NCBI GenBank assembly: GCA_029931975.1 | Contig: JAOZQY010000036.1 | Location: 1 to 37,864 of the forward strand | Direction of reading: 5' to 3' | DNA length: 37,864 bases | Source of the DNA: Bacteroidales bacterium | Lineage (GTDB): Bacteria > Bacteroidota > Bacteroidia > Bacteroidales > GCA-2748055 | Shown here: positions 24,062-35,878 of the stretch, in pieces | Layout: each line of letters begins with the position of its first letter | Numbering within the stretch: position 1 is the stretch's first letter | Translations under genes and position numbers: made by a program | Notes under the pieces: model-generated | Database searches by the model: none | What the model was told of the DNA's origin: nothing | The model's input: only the letters and a program-made list of their open reading frames with translations

Positions 24062-25398
24062 TTCTTGCTGGTCTGCTGGACTCTGGTATCGCAATTTCTG
24101 TAAGCAGGATCAATTCGAATATAGGTGGATTCTTTTTTCTCTTCATACCAGGCATTCATTACCTCATTGTTCTTATTTTGTAATGCCAGCTCCTGGAGCA
24201 GGAGATAATCCTGTTTCAGGTTGGCGCGATGAGGTTCGGTCCTTGCCTTTAATTGAAGCATCTTATAACACACCTTATGATTATGATCGGTCGATTCGTA
24301 GGGTTCTGAAATATCATTCACCTCCATATTCCGGATCATATAATAATCTTTGGTGTCCAGCTGATCCAGTTCGAAGCTTGAAGCCATTGTTTGCGGATTG
24401 ACGATCAATCCACCGTTGACACTGGTCTGGGGATCCTCAGAATATCTTTTTGCAGCCCAGTCAAAGGAGATGGAGTCAGCCTCCACCACTTTTTTCAGGC
24501 TATCCAGTTTATAAATAGCCTTCTGCTTGGCATTGGCATCGGCCTTTGGATTCAGAAGGATGTGCCTGGTATTGGCCCGGTCGCCCCGTCGTTCAATCAG
24601 TTGAATGATATGAAATCCAAAAGAGCTCTTCACGATCTTGGAAACCTGTCCGGGCTTCAGAGACCATGCGGCATTGGCATATGCTTTGTCCAGCTGGGAG
24701 CGCACCATGAATCCCAATTCGCCCCTGCGCGATGCACTGGGTCCCTCCGAATAGAGAATGGCCAGGGTTCCGAAATCCTCACCTTCCTGAACGCGTTTCC
24801 GTAATTCAAGCAATCGCTCTTTGACCTGAAAAACGGCTTCATCGCTATAGCTCGGATAGGCGATTATTTGTGCCAGTTCCACCTGCGTATTAATATAGGG
24901 AATGCTGTCGGGATGCATGGAACGGTAGAAGCTTTTTACATCGGAGGGAGTGGTGCTTACATCAGCTATAATGGAGTTTCTTACCTGGTCTGTGACCATC
25001 TGTTCACTTATGGCTTCCCTGAGATCGTCCTTGATATCGAAAATTGATTTGGAAAAATAGTCCTCCATTTCATCCTCGCTTCCGAACTGACTGATGAAAT
25101 AGTCCAGACGTGATTCCATTTGCAATTCCACCATATCGGGCCCTACCTCAATACTGTCAATCTTCGACTGGGCCATTAAGAGTTTCTGCTCAATGAAATG
25201 CTGGTATATATCACATCTAATATCAGGATCCATGTAGGCCCCCTGCATTTTCATCTGGATGTACTGTTGTTCAATGTCAGATTGAAGGATATTAAAGTCT
25301 CCAACAACCCCTATCACCCTGTCGATAACCAGCGGCTGAGCCACTACATTGAGAGACAAGAGTGCCCCCAGCACTAGATATGCAATTCTTTTTTCCAT
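24058..25398 (-). CDS. surA: SurA-like periplasmic peptidylprolyl isomerase
   Basis: A 446-residue protein with a signal peptide (MEKRIAYLVLGALLSLNVVA). It has a SurA N-terminal chaperone domain (VIDRVIGVVGDFNILQSDIE to about residue 160) and two parvulin-type regions: one around RRGELGFMVRSQL with KSSFGFHIIQLIERRGDR, and a second, weaker one from ANTRHILLNP on. SurA carries unfolded outer-membrane proteins across the periplasm. The frame could begin at 25440, but the ATG at 25398 gives a proper signal peptide. It lies 4 nt after the lipoprotein gene and overlaps ostA by 4 nt. Confidence 0.9.
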   Translation of the reverse strand: MEKRIAYLVLGALLSLNVVAQPLVIDRVIGVVGDFNILQSDIEQQYIQMKMQGAYMDPDIRCDIYQHFIEQKLLMAQSKIDSIEVGPDMVELQMESRLDYFISQFGSEDEMEDYFSKSIFDIKDDLREAISEQMVTDQVRNSIIADVSTTPSDVKSFYRSMHPDSIPYINTQVELAQIIAYPSYSDEAVFQVKERLLELRKRVQEGEDFGTLAILYSEGPSASRRGELGFMVRSQLDKAYANAAWSLKPGQVSKIVKSSFGFHIIQLIERRGDRANTRHILLNPKADANAKQKAIYKLDSLKKVVEADSISFDWAAKRYSEDPQTSVNGGLIVNPQTMASSFELDQLDTKDYYMIRNMEVNDISEPYESTDHNHKVCYKMLQLKARTEPHRANLKQDYLLLQELALQNKNNEVMNAWYEEKKESTYIRIDPAYRNCDTRVQQTSKK

Positions 25399-25402
25399 AT
25401 TC

Positions 25403-26257
25403 TTATCGGTAAATTTCAAACTGGTTCCTGGTTGCACCATCTTTATATACCTGGTGTTCCAACTCCTTCAAAAATTCAATTTTACGCTTGTTCAGGATAA
25501 TACTGCGAATGTCCTCTGCAACCATTTCCACCGGTGCCGTCTCTCCTTCGGTCAGGTATTCAGTTATATGAACGAGATATCTGTACTGATCGTCGCTTGT
25601 TTCAATATTCCTATAAGATCTTAGATATCTGGTCGGATCTGACATTCTCATGGGCAGCTGTGATCTGATGGAGGAAAAATAGACCCAGGTATCGTTAAAA
25701 TCTTCATATTTTTCAGCATAGCTCAGGCAATATTTTTCCATCTGGTCCAAATCTTCTTCGCGATTGTTCCAGGACCAGCGGCGCAGTTGATCCAGCTGAG
25801 GGGCAGAGAGAGGGACCTTGATAAAGGTGCCCTTAACTACATTCTGATTCAATAGGAAGTTTTTGGTATTTTCCTCATAATAGGAGAGAATTTCATTCTC
25901 CAATACGAGGGTGTCCATTTTCTGTTTCAGAAGCTCCTGCCGGTAGGTGAAGATCAGCAGGGAGCGGTGGTACTCCTCAATCTGGTTTTTAAAATCCATC
26001 TGTTCTTCGCTCAGGGACTCCTGGGCCCTGTGTACCATCAGCTGGTCTTTTACCCAGATTTCAATATAACGTTTGGCAAGCAAAACACTGTCCTCCGGAC
26101 TTGTACCCTGTGGAATAATCATATCCATGTCGGAGGGGTAGAGGTGGCGCTCAAATACGCGCGCAACCGGTTCTTCCTGGCTGTCTTTCACAAACAGAGT
26201 ACATGCCTGTGCAAGAAGTAAACTGGCAATAATAAAAGGAACAATGCTCTTCATCAA
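25403..26257 (-). CDS. Lipoprotein, probable degenerate SurA/PpiC-like chaperone without isomerase domain
   Basis: A 284-residue protein with a lipobox (LAQAC, Cys19). The mature part is helical and charged (RYIEIWVKDQLMVHRAQESL, YHRSLLIFTYRQELLKQKMD, EILSYYEENTKNFLLNQ). This recalls the N-terminal helical domain of SurA/PpiD, where a helix bundle is followed by the phrase yYeen..f.l. No parvulin motif (GGDLGxF or SxYGxHI) can be seen. The position between two parvulin chaperone genes, with gaps of 2 and 4 nt, supports a joint role in outer-membrane protein folding. A second ATG one codon on is equally likely. Function is inferred from context. Confidence 0.72.
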   Translation of the reverse strand: MMKSIVPFIIASLLLAQACTLFVKDSQEEPVARVFERHLYPSDMDMIIPQGTSPEDSVLLAKRYIEIWVKDQLMVHRAQESLSEEQMDFKNQIEEYHRSLLIFTYRQELLKQKMDTLVLENEILSYYEENTKNFLLNQNVVKGTFIKVPLSAPQLDQLRRWSWNNREEDLDQMEKYCLSYAEKYEDFNDTWVYFSSIRSQLPMRMSDPTRYLRSYRNIETSDDQYRYLVHITEYLTEGETAPVEMVAEDIRSIILNKRKIEFLKELEHQVYKDGATRNQFEIYR

Positions 26258-26259
26258 GC

Positions 26260-28218
26260 TTATTTAATCCGGCTAAGGAGGTTCAGATTGACCGTCACCG
26301 GATATTTCTCCTTAAGTGTACTCAGCCATTCATCTTCCAGGTATTCCTGGTAATCAGAGGTTATCTGGCCACGTGCTTCGTCCAGTTTCTTTGGTTCGGG
26401 CGACCGCAATCCTTTCACAATAACAAAAGTATAAAACTCCTCATCTTCACTTACCGGTCCGGGTCCGCTTACACCAAAGCGTTCATCAATCAAGGCATTC
26501 TCACCTTTCTCAACCAGAAAATGGCTTAAGTGAATACAGGGTACTGAATCGGTGGAGCAGAATTTTTCATTCAGCGCTTCCTCATTCAGTTTGCCTTTGA
26601 CTATTTTCTTATAAACCTTGCTAACTGCTTCAGGGTCAATCTTTTTGCTACACTTTACAATAAATGCATCGCTACGTTCTTCCCACATATACGCTTTCCT
26701 GTGCTGCTTATGAAAGGCTTCCAGTCCGCTCGTATCAGATACAGCGGCCGACCATACCCGCTGATCCATGATATCGAAAAGAAGGATTCCATCGTGATAT
26801 TCTGTATAAACATACTTGAATTCGGGAAACTTTTCCGATAACCTGGACTCTTCATAGGACAAAATCAGTTCATCCGTGAAGCTTTTATAAAGCTGGTCCA
26901 CCCATACCTGCTGATCTCTCGCCTTTCCATGATATTGTTTCTCCTCTATATAGGTAGCAAATTCGCTGGTTGGAACCACTCTGTCTCCGATTTTCATCAG
27001 CTGGCTCTCGAGCTTCATAAGTTCCCCGGCTTTCCAGGTACCCAGCTGCAGAGTGGAATCTACGGCTGCATAGACAGGCTGCAGGTATTCCGGATTCTCT
27101 GTGAACCCATATTCATTTTTGATTTTTGTAATAAAGCGATCGGATCTGGCAGTGTTGCGATCGCTGCGGTTGATCTTCTGCTGCAACTCGGGTTTCATTT
27201 CTTCGTAGCTACCAATCTCCTTTTTGTCTATTAAGCGAACAATATGCCAGCCATAGGATGATTTGAAGGGCTTCGAGTAGTCCCCTTTCTTTTCAATGCT
27301 AAAACAGGCATTTTCAAATTCAGGGATCATCCGGCCGGTTCCGAACCATGGGATAGCACCACCTGATTGAGCCGAACTGCGGTCATCGGAGTGATGTTTG
27401 GCCAACTCACTGAAACTGACTCCAAGTTGCAGACTGTCATACACCATCTGAGCCTTTTCGTAACCTTGTTTTTTGAGTTCTTCATTACTTTCTGCGGGGA
27501 CTCCGATAAAGATATGAGCCACTTTTACGGACCCGCGGGCGGGCCTGCGGTCAACTACCTTGATGATATGGTATCCATAATTGGAACGAAAAGGCATGCT
27601 TAATTGTCCCACTTCCGAATTGAAGGCCACTTTTTCAAAAGGATAAACCATGGAAAAAACAGTGAAATAGTTCAGGTCTCCACCATTCCGTTGAACCGAG
27701 GCATCTTCAGATGTGGCCCTGGCAACAACGTCAAAGGCTTCTCCATCAACAATCCGGCCTCTGATTTCCATTATCTTTTTATAGGCAGCAAGAGTATCTT
27801 CCGGTGATGGATTTTCAGGAAGTCTTATGAGAATGTGACTGGCCCGGACATCAAATTTGGACCATTCGTATGCTTCTCTCATCATCTCCTCTTTGGCTTC
27901 TTCATCAACCAGGTAAGGCTTGGCCAGTTGCTTGCGGTAGCCTTCCAGCTCATTAATAAACTTGGAAGTAGTATCCATCCCCAGGGCCTCGGCCTCCTTC
28001 ACCTTAATCTTGAAATTGATAAACAGTTCGAGGTATTCTTCGGGCGATTGCTTATTCAGGGAGGATTCATTATTATTTTTTCTATAAATTCTTTCAAATT
28101 CATCAAGGTTTACCTTTTCATCTCCAATGGTCAGGAGAACAGGTGATTCTTGTGCTAAGAGTCCAGTTGTCATAAGGGCAAGCAGGATCATTGGGAGTAC
28201 ATACCTAATCATCATCAT
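26260..28218 (-). CDS. Two-parvulin-domain peptidylprolyl isomerase (SurA/PpiD-like)
   Basis: A 652-residue secreted protein with a signal peptide ending near TTGLLAQE. It has an N-terminal helical chaperone part (LDEFERIYRKNNNE), then two tandem rotamase domains: VRASHILIRLPENP through SNYGYHIIKVVDRRPAR, and VKVAHIFIGVPAES through KSSYGWHIVRLIDKKEI. A long C-terminal region of about 300 residues contains no clear domain, though its end has features of a further degenerate PPIase. It probably helps fold outer-membrane proteins. Three ATG codons in a row open the frame. It follows guaB after 39 nt on the same strand. Confidence 0.88.
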   Translation of the reverse strand: MMMIRYVLPMILLALMTTGLLAQESPVLLTIGDEKVNLDEFERIYRKNNNESSLNKQSPEEYLELFINFKIKVKEAEALGMDTTSKFINELEGYRKQLAKPYLVDEEAKEEMMREAYEWSKFDVRASHILIRLPENPSPEDTLAAYKKIMEIRGRIVDGEAFDVVARATSEDASVQRNGGDLNYFTVFSMVYPFEKVAFNSEVGQLSMPFRSNYGYHIIKVVDRRPARGSVKVAHIFIGVPAESNEELKKQGYEKAQMVYDSLQLGVSFSELAKHHSDDRSSAQSGGAIPWFGTGRMIPEFENACFSIEKKGDYSKPFKSSYGWHIVRLIDKKEIGSYEEMKPELQQKINRSDRNTARSDRFITKIKNEYGFTENPEYLQPVYAAVDSTLQLGTWKAGELMKLESQLMKIGDRVVPTSEFATYIEEKQYHGKARDQQVWVDQLYKSFTDELILSYEESRLSEKFPEFKYVYTEYHDGILLFDIMDQRVWSAAVSDTSGLEAFHKQHRKAYMWEERSDAFIVKCSKKIDPEAVSKVYKKIVKGKLNEEALNEKFCSTDSVPCIHLSHFLVEKGENALIDERFGVSGPGPVSEDEEFYTFVIVKGLRSPEPKKLDEARGQITSDYQEYLEDEWLSTLKEKYPVTVNLNLLSRIK

Positions 28219-28257
28219 TATTTTTTTTTATGTAAAACGACATCTTTACCGATATTA

Positions 28258-31692
<3,435 letters not shown>

Positions 31693-31717
31693 ACTGCTTG
31701 GTTTGCACTCTTTTAAC

Positions 31718-31725
31718 TATCTTTG
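31718..31725 (+). promoter_or_regulatory. -7 box directly before the DUF5063 gene
   Basis: TATCTTTG fully matches TAnnTTTG and ends 4 nt before the ATG at 31730. A TTG at 31698-31700 lies 17 nt upstream as a possible -33 element. Transcription would begin at or beside the ATG. Confidence 0.5.
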
Positions 31726-31729
31726 CACC

Positions 31730-32278
31730 ATGCAGGAAGAAGGTACATCCATTCATAAATATGTGTATTCGAGTGCTTTGGTGGAATTTGTCAGCTCAGC
31801 CAACGCTTGCTGTGCCTTCTTTGAGGACCTTAAGGGGACAGAGGGCAGGGATTTCATTAGTGAATCCGTAAAACATCTTTCTTTGGTCTATTCCAAATTT
31901 CTGCATACTGGTACAAGTGAACCGGTTTTTGAGTCCTCCGGGGAACCCACGGTAAGCGAACAGGACTGGTCGGAACTCTTCCAGAAAATCTCCATGCTAC
32001 TGGGCCCCCACAACGATGTCCTTCGTCTGGCCGATGAAGGGGAATTTGATCGTTCCGAAGTGGTAAGCCATACCATATCAGAGGATTTGTCCGATGTATA
32101 CCAGGAATTAAGAGATTTTACAACAATTTACAGCCGTGGAGTGGAGGAATTAATGAATGATGCAGCCTGGGAACTGAATGTTCGCTTTGCTGAGCATTGG
32201 GGAAAGAAACTGCTTCGTGCCTTACAGGCCTTGCACGAACTCTATGTATCGGGGGTTGATCCAACTGAAAATGAATAA
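31730..32278 (+). CDS. DUF5063-domain protein
   Basis: A 182-residue, acidic, helix-rich protein resembling DUF5063, a family found mainly in Bacteroidota. Recognisable parts are the opening SALVEFVSSANACCAFFEDL, SEQDWSELFQKISMLLGPHND and VVSHTISEDLSDVYQELRDF. Function is unknown. A TTG nine codons upstream is in frame, but the ATG at 31730 is preferred. The stop overlaps the next start by one base (TAATG). It is thus translationally coupled to a 3'-5' exonuclease and probably acts with it. Confidence 0.78.
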   Translation: MQEEGTSIHKYVYSSALVEFVSSANACCAFFEDLKGTEGRDFISESVKHLSLVYSKFLHTGTSEPVFESSGEPTVSEQDWSELFQKISMLLGPHNDVLRLADEGEFDRSEVVSHTISEDLSDVYQELRDFTTIYSRGVEELMNDAAWELNVRFAEHWGKKLLRALQALHELYVSGVDPTENE

Positions 32279-32856
32279 TGTATCAGAGCGAGATAAGTAA
32301 AGAGGAGGTGGCCGGACTGGATCTGATCCAGTTTGAGGGGCCCATTCATTTGATTGACTCCATTGAGGCTTGTGAGAGGGAGATTGACAGAATTGCCCTG
32401 GAGCCTGTTCTGGGCTTCGATACCGAGACCCGGCCATCCTTTAAGAAGGGAAAAGTATATCCCACATCATTGATACAGATATCTTCCCTGGAACAGTCAT
32501 GGATTATACGAGTAAGCCGGATCGGTTATCCCAGGCGCTTATTGAAATTGTTGTCGGGTGAGCTCCCCCTGAAGATTGGAGTGGGGCTCCAGGATGACCT
32601 GAGAAGACTACGGGCCGATTTTCAGTTTGAGCCACAGGGTTTTCTGGACCTGCAAAGCTATGTTCAAGCTTTTCGTATTGACGAAAAGGGCTTGAAAAAA
32701 ATTACAGGAATTGTACTGGAGAGACGAATATCCAAATCGCAGCAGGTCTCCAACTGGGATGCCGATGAGTTAAGCGAGGCGCAGCTAAGGTATGCCTCCA
32801 CTGATGCCTGGATTTGTTTGATGATATATAACAGCTTAAGAGCTTCAATACAATAA
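32278..32856 (+). CDS. 3'-5' exonuclease domain protein (DEDDy, RNase D-like)
   Basis: A 192-residue single-domain exonuclease. The acidic active-site residues are visible: FDTETRP (Asp48, Glu50), IGVGLQDDLRRL (Asp106 or Asp107), and YASTDAW (Tyr172, Asp176). This is the DEDDy form found in RNase D and WRN-type exonucleases, but no HRDC domain is attached, so it is not a full RNase D. It likely trims RNA or DNA 3' ends. It follows the DUF5063 gene with a 1-nt overlap and precedes the RlmI-like gene by 4 nt, so a role in RNA maturation is a reasonable guess. Confidence 0.87.
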   Translation: MYQSEISKEEVAGLDLIQFEGPIHLIDSIEACEREIDRIALEPVLGFDTETRPSFKKGKVYPTSLIQISSLEQSWIIRVSRIGYPRRLLKLLSGELPLKIGVGLQDDLRRLRADFQFEPQGFLDLQSYVQAFRIDEKGLKKITGIVLERRISKSQQVSNWDADELSEAQLRYASTDAWICLMIYNSLRASIQ

Positions 32857-32860
32857 TAGA

Positions 32861-34048
32861 ATGGCAGAACGCACCAGAATTGTTTTAAAATCGGGCAAAG
32901 ATCAGTCACTTCGAAGGTTTCATCCCTGGGTGTTTTCCGGGGCCATCAAAAAAATCCACGGACCGGAAAGGGAGGGTGATCTGGTTGATGTCTACGACAA
33001 CAAGGAGGAGTTTCTTGCTTCGGGTCATTATCAGCATGGATCCATTGCGGTCCGGGTGATCAGTTTTGAAGCCGTGGAGACGGACCAGGATTTCTGGGAT
33101 CAGAGGATTGCCCATGCATGGAAACTCAGGGAAACGCTGGGAATGGTTAGCAATTCCAGAACCAATGTTTTCAGATGGGTCAATGCCGAGGGGGATGGAA
33201 TGCCCGGCCTGATTGTGGACTATTACGCAGGGGTGGCTGTGATACAGACACATTCCATTGGAATGCACCGCAACCTGGAAGCCATTGTGTTGTCCATGAA
33301 AAAATCAGCCGGGGATAAGCTTCATACCATATATAATAAGAGTGAATCGACCTTGCCGGATAAGCCTGGAATTACAGGGAAATCAGGTTTCCTTTTAGGA
33401 GACAGGGAACGGGGTGAGGTGCTGGAGAATGGATATCGCTTCAGTGTAAACTGGGTCGAAGGTCAGAAGACCGGATTTTTTATCGACCAGCGTGAAAGCC
33501 GGAGATTGGTGGGGGAGTATTCCCAGGGCCGAAAGGTGCTGAATATGTTCGGCTATACAGGGGGCTTCAGCATTTACGCAATGGGTGGTGGCGCCCAACT
33601 GGTCCACTCGGTGGACAGTAGTGGGAAAGCTATTGATCTGACCCGTGAGAATGCGGAATTGAATTTTCCGGGTGATAAGCGTCATGAGGCTAAGGCCGAA
33701 GATGCTTTCACATATTTTAAGGATATGAAGGAGGCTTACGACCTGCTGATTCTGGATCCTCCGGCCTTCGCCAAACATCAGAATGTGCTGAGCCGTGCCC
33801 TGCAGGGATACAAGAGATTGAATCAACGGGCATTTGAGGCTATTGCACCGGGAGGGATTATTTTTACATTCAGCTGTTCCCAGGCGGTGAGCCGGGAGAA
33901 TTTCCGAAAATCGGTTTTTGTGGCAGCGGCTAATGCCAGAAGGAAGGTTCGTGTCCTGCATCAACTCTCACAACCCCCCGATCACCCGGTGAGCATCTAT
34001 CATCTTGAAGGAGAATACCTGAAGGGACTGGTGCTGGAGGTGGAGTAA
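32861..34048 (+). CDS. rlmI: RlmI-like 23S rRNA (cytosine) methyltransferase
   Basis: A 395-residue protein with an N-terminal PUA domain (ARTRIVLKSGKDQSL-like opening, HPWVFSGAI, GHYQHGSIAVRVI) and a SAM-dependent methyltransferase domain. Motifs seen are GQKTGFFIDQRESR, VLNMFGYTGGFSIYA for SAM binding, LLILDPPAFAKH, and FTFSCSQAVS. These match RlmI/YccW, which makes m5C at position 1962 of E. coli 23S rRNA. Position specificity in this organism is inferred. It ends a three-gene run with tight spacing. Confidence 0.9.
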   Translation: MAERTRIVLKSGKDQSLRRFHPWVFSGAIKKIHGPEREGDLVDVYDNKEEFLASGHYQHGSIAVRVISFEAVETDQDFWDQRIAHAWKLRETLGMVSNSRTNVFRWVNAEGDGMPGLIVDYYAGVAVIQTHSIGMHRNLEAIVLSMKKSAGDKLHTIYNKSESTLPDKPGITGKSGFLLGDRERGEVLENGYRFSVNWVEGQKTGFFIDQRESRRLVGEYSQGRKVLNMFGYTGGFSIYAMGGGAQLVHSVDSSGKAIDLTRENAELNFPGDKRHEAKAEDAFTYFKDMKEAYDLLILDPPAFAKHQNVLSRALQGYKRLNQRAFEAIAPGGIIFTFSCSQAVSRENFRKSVFVAAANARRKVRVLHQLSQPPDHPVSIYHLEGEYLKGLVLEVE

Positions 34049-34109
34049 CATTCTGGGAATTGGAACGTCTATTAGAGTAGAACTTATTAATTCATAAAAT
34101 TTACTACCA

Positions 34110-34832
34110 ATGAAAAGAATGGCTTATTTATCCATGGCTGCTCTGCTGCTGCTCTCATCCTGTGTGATTGATGGTTGGAACCAGGGTATCTCAGGAAATG
34201 GAAACGTAGTAAAAGAGACCAGGGACCTTGATGGTTTTACAGGTGTCCATATCAGCTCGGGTGTTGATGTATACCTCAGTCAGGGAGAAGAATTTGAGGT
34301 TGTGGTTGAGGCTGACGAAAATCTCCAGGATGTAATAGTGACCAGAATGGAAGGAAAGATACTGGTTATTAAGACCGACCATGTAAATATCCGGAGTGCT
34401 AAATCCAAAAAAGTTCATGTAATTCTTCCTGAACTAACAGATATTAAGATCAGCAGTGCGGGCGACTGTGTAGGAAAGACGGCTTTCTATTGCGATGATT
34501 TAAAAATTGCTGTCAGTAGTGCCGGTGATCTTACCCTGGAGGTGAATGCTGACAGGATCTATCTGGATATCAGTTCCAGCGGAGATGCCGAGCTTTCAGG
34601 TAAAGCAGGCTTCTTTCAGGCCAGGCTGAGCAGTGCAGGTGATCTGGATGCCTTTGATCTGATTGCAAACAAGGTTGAGGTGGATGTATCAAGCGCAGGC
34701 GATGCCAGTGTGCATGCCACTGAGGAGATTTCCATGAATGCCTCCAGTGCCGGGAACATATACTACAGGGGAGAAGCAAAGGTTGTACATTCCCGAAGCT
34801 CCAGTGCCGGAAGTATTCATAGCCGGGATTAA
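34110..34832 (+). CDS. GIN-domain (DUF2807) lipoprotein
   Basis: A 240-residue lipoprotein (lipobox LLSSC, Cys18) of the head-GIN / auto-transporter adhesin-like family. [20 protein letters not shown] is the usual opening. The body carries seven copies of an SSAGD-like turn at about residues 115, 136, 155, 174, 194, 212 and 231, spaced 18-21 residues. This predicts a beta-helix with a stacked Ser-Gly-Asp ladder. Function is unknown, and surface or periplasmic location is likely. Its TAA shares a TTAA with the stop codon of the convergent sigma factor gene (4-nt overlap). Confidence 0.88.
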   Translation: MKRMAYLSMAALLLLSSCVIDGWNQGISGNGNVVKETRDLDGFTGVHISSGVDVYLSQGEEFEVVVEADENLQDVIVTRMEGKILVIKTDHVNIRSAKSKKVHVILPELTDIKISSAGDCVGKTAFYCDDLKIAVSSAGDLTLEVNADRIYLDISSSGDAELSGKAGFFQARLSSAGDLDAFDLIANKVEVDVSSAGDASVHATEEISMNASSAGNIYYRGEAKVVHSRSSSAGSIHSRD

Positions 34833-35692
34833 CCAAGATAGCTTTTGAGAATCTTGCTCCTGGTGGTGTGTTTTAAGCGTTTGATGGCTTTTTCCTTGAT
34901 CTGACGCACCCGTTCCCTGGTGAGATTAAACTCTTCACCAATTTCTTCAAGGGTATGGGGATGTTTTCCGTTGAGCCCAAAGTAAAGCCTGATGATGCTG
35001 GCTTCCCGGTAGGTGAGGGTACTGAGGGCCCGTTCAATCTCTTTTCGGAGAGAATCGTTCAGCAATCCCCGATCGGGTGAAGGAGTCTCCCCGTTAAGCA
35101 AAACATCGTACATATTCCCGTCTTCCCCGTCCTGCAATGGCGCATCCATGGATACATGCCTTCCGGAGCTGCGAATAGCCTCCTTTACATCTTCCGGAGC
35201 AAGTTCCAGGGTCTGGGCAATTTCCAGTATGGTGGGTTCGCGTTCGAACTTTTGTTCCAGTTCGGCAAAAGTCTTATTAATTTTATTGATGGACCCAATT
35301 TTATTCAGGGGCAGGCGCACAATACGGGCCTGTTCTGCAAGGGCCTGGAGGATAGACTGCCTGATCCACCATACGGCATAAGATATGAATTTAAAACCGC
35401 GGGTCTCATCAAAACGCTGTGCGGCTTTAATAAGGCCCAGGTTGCCTTCGTTGATCAGGTCGGGCAGACTCAAGCCCTGGTTTTGATACTGTTTTGAGAC
35501 GGAAACCACAAAGCGCAGGTTGGCTTTGATCAACTTTTCCATGGCCTGAGCATCTCCCTTGCGGATTCTGCGCGCAAGTTCAACTTCTTCGTCAGCGGTA
35601 ATCAGGTCAACTTTTCCAATCTCATGCAGGTATTTGTCAAGGGAGGGAGTTTCCCTGTTAGTGACCTGCTTGATGATTTTGAGTTGTCTCAT
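34829..35692 (-). CDS. rpoD: Primary RNA polymerase sigma factor (RpoD/SigA type)
   Basis: A 287-residue sigma-70 factor with region 1.2 ([21 protein letters not shown]), region 2 ([37 protein letters not shown], then [20 protein letters not shown]), region 3, and region 4 ([20 protein letters not shown]). Region 1.1 is absent, as is typical of the Bacteroidota housekeeping sigma factor that reads TAnnTTTG promoters. The start [19 protein letters not shown] is the standard one for this phylum. It is divergent from rho across a 186-base AT-rich gap, and convergent with the GIN gene. Confidence 0.95.
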   Translation of the reverse strand: MRQLKIIKQVTNRETPSLDKYLHEIGKVDLITADEEVELARRIRKGDAQAMEKLIKANLRFVVSVSKQYQNQGLSLPDLINEGNLGLIKAAQRFDETRGFKFISYAVWWIRQSILQALAEQARIVRLPLNKIGSINKINKTFAELEQKFEREPTILEIAQTLELAPEDVKEAIRSSGRHVSMDAPLQDGEDGNMYDVLLNGETPSPDRGLLNDSLRKEIERALSTLTYREASIIRLYFGLNGKHPHTLEEIGEEFNLTRERVRQIKEKAIKRLKHTTRSKILKSYLG

Positions 35693-35737
35693 GAGGCTGG
35701 TGGCTTGACGTAGATAAAAGCGTCTGAATATATGTAT

Positions 35738-35745
35738 TATTTTTG
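35738..35745 (+). promoter_or_regulatory. Possible -7 box for rho
   Basis: TATTTTTG matches TAnnTTTG and would give a leader of about 125 nt for rho. No convincing -33 element was found. The 186-base gap 35693-35878 is otherwise AT-rich with no ORF or strong hairpin that I can support. Confidence 0.3.
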
Positions 35746-35878
35746 GTAGTTCATTAATTTTCCACTAATATTGCACTTGAATTCCATTTCTGACGAACGA
35801 TAGTTCCATTCTGATTATATTCCATTTATCTTGATTTAATTTTTCCCCAACGGAACATTATTTAATTTTCACATATAT

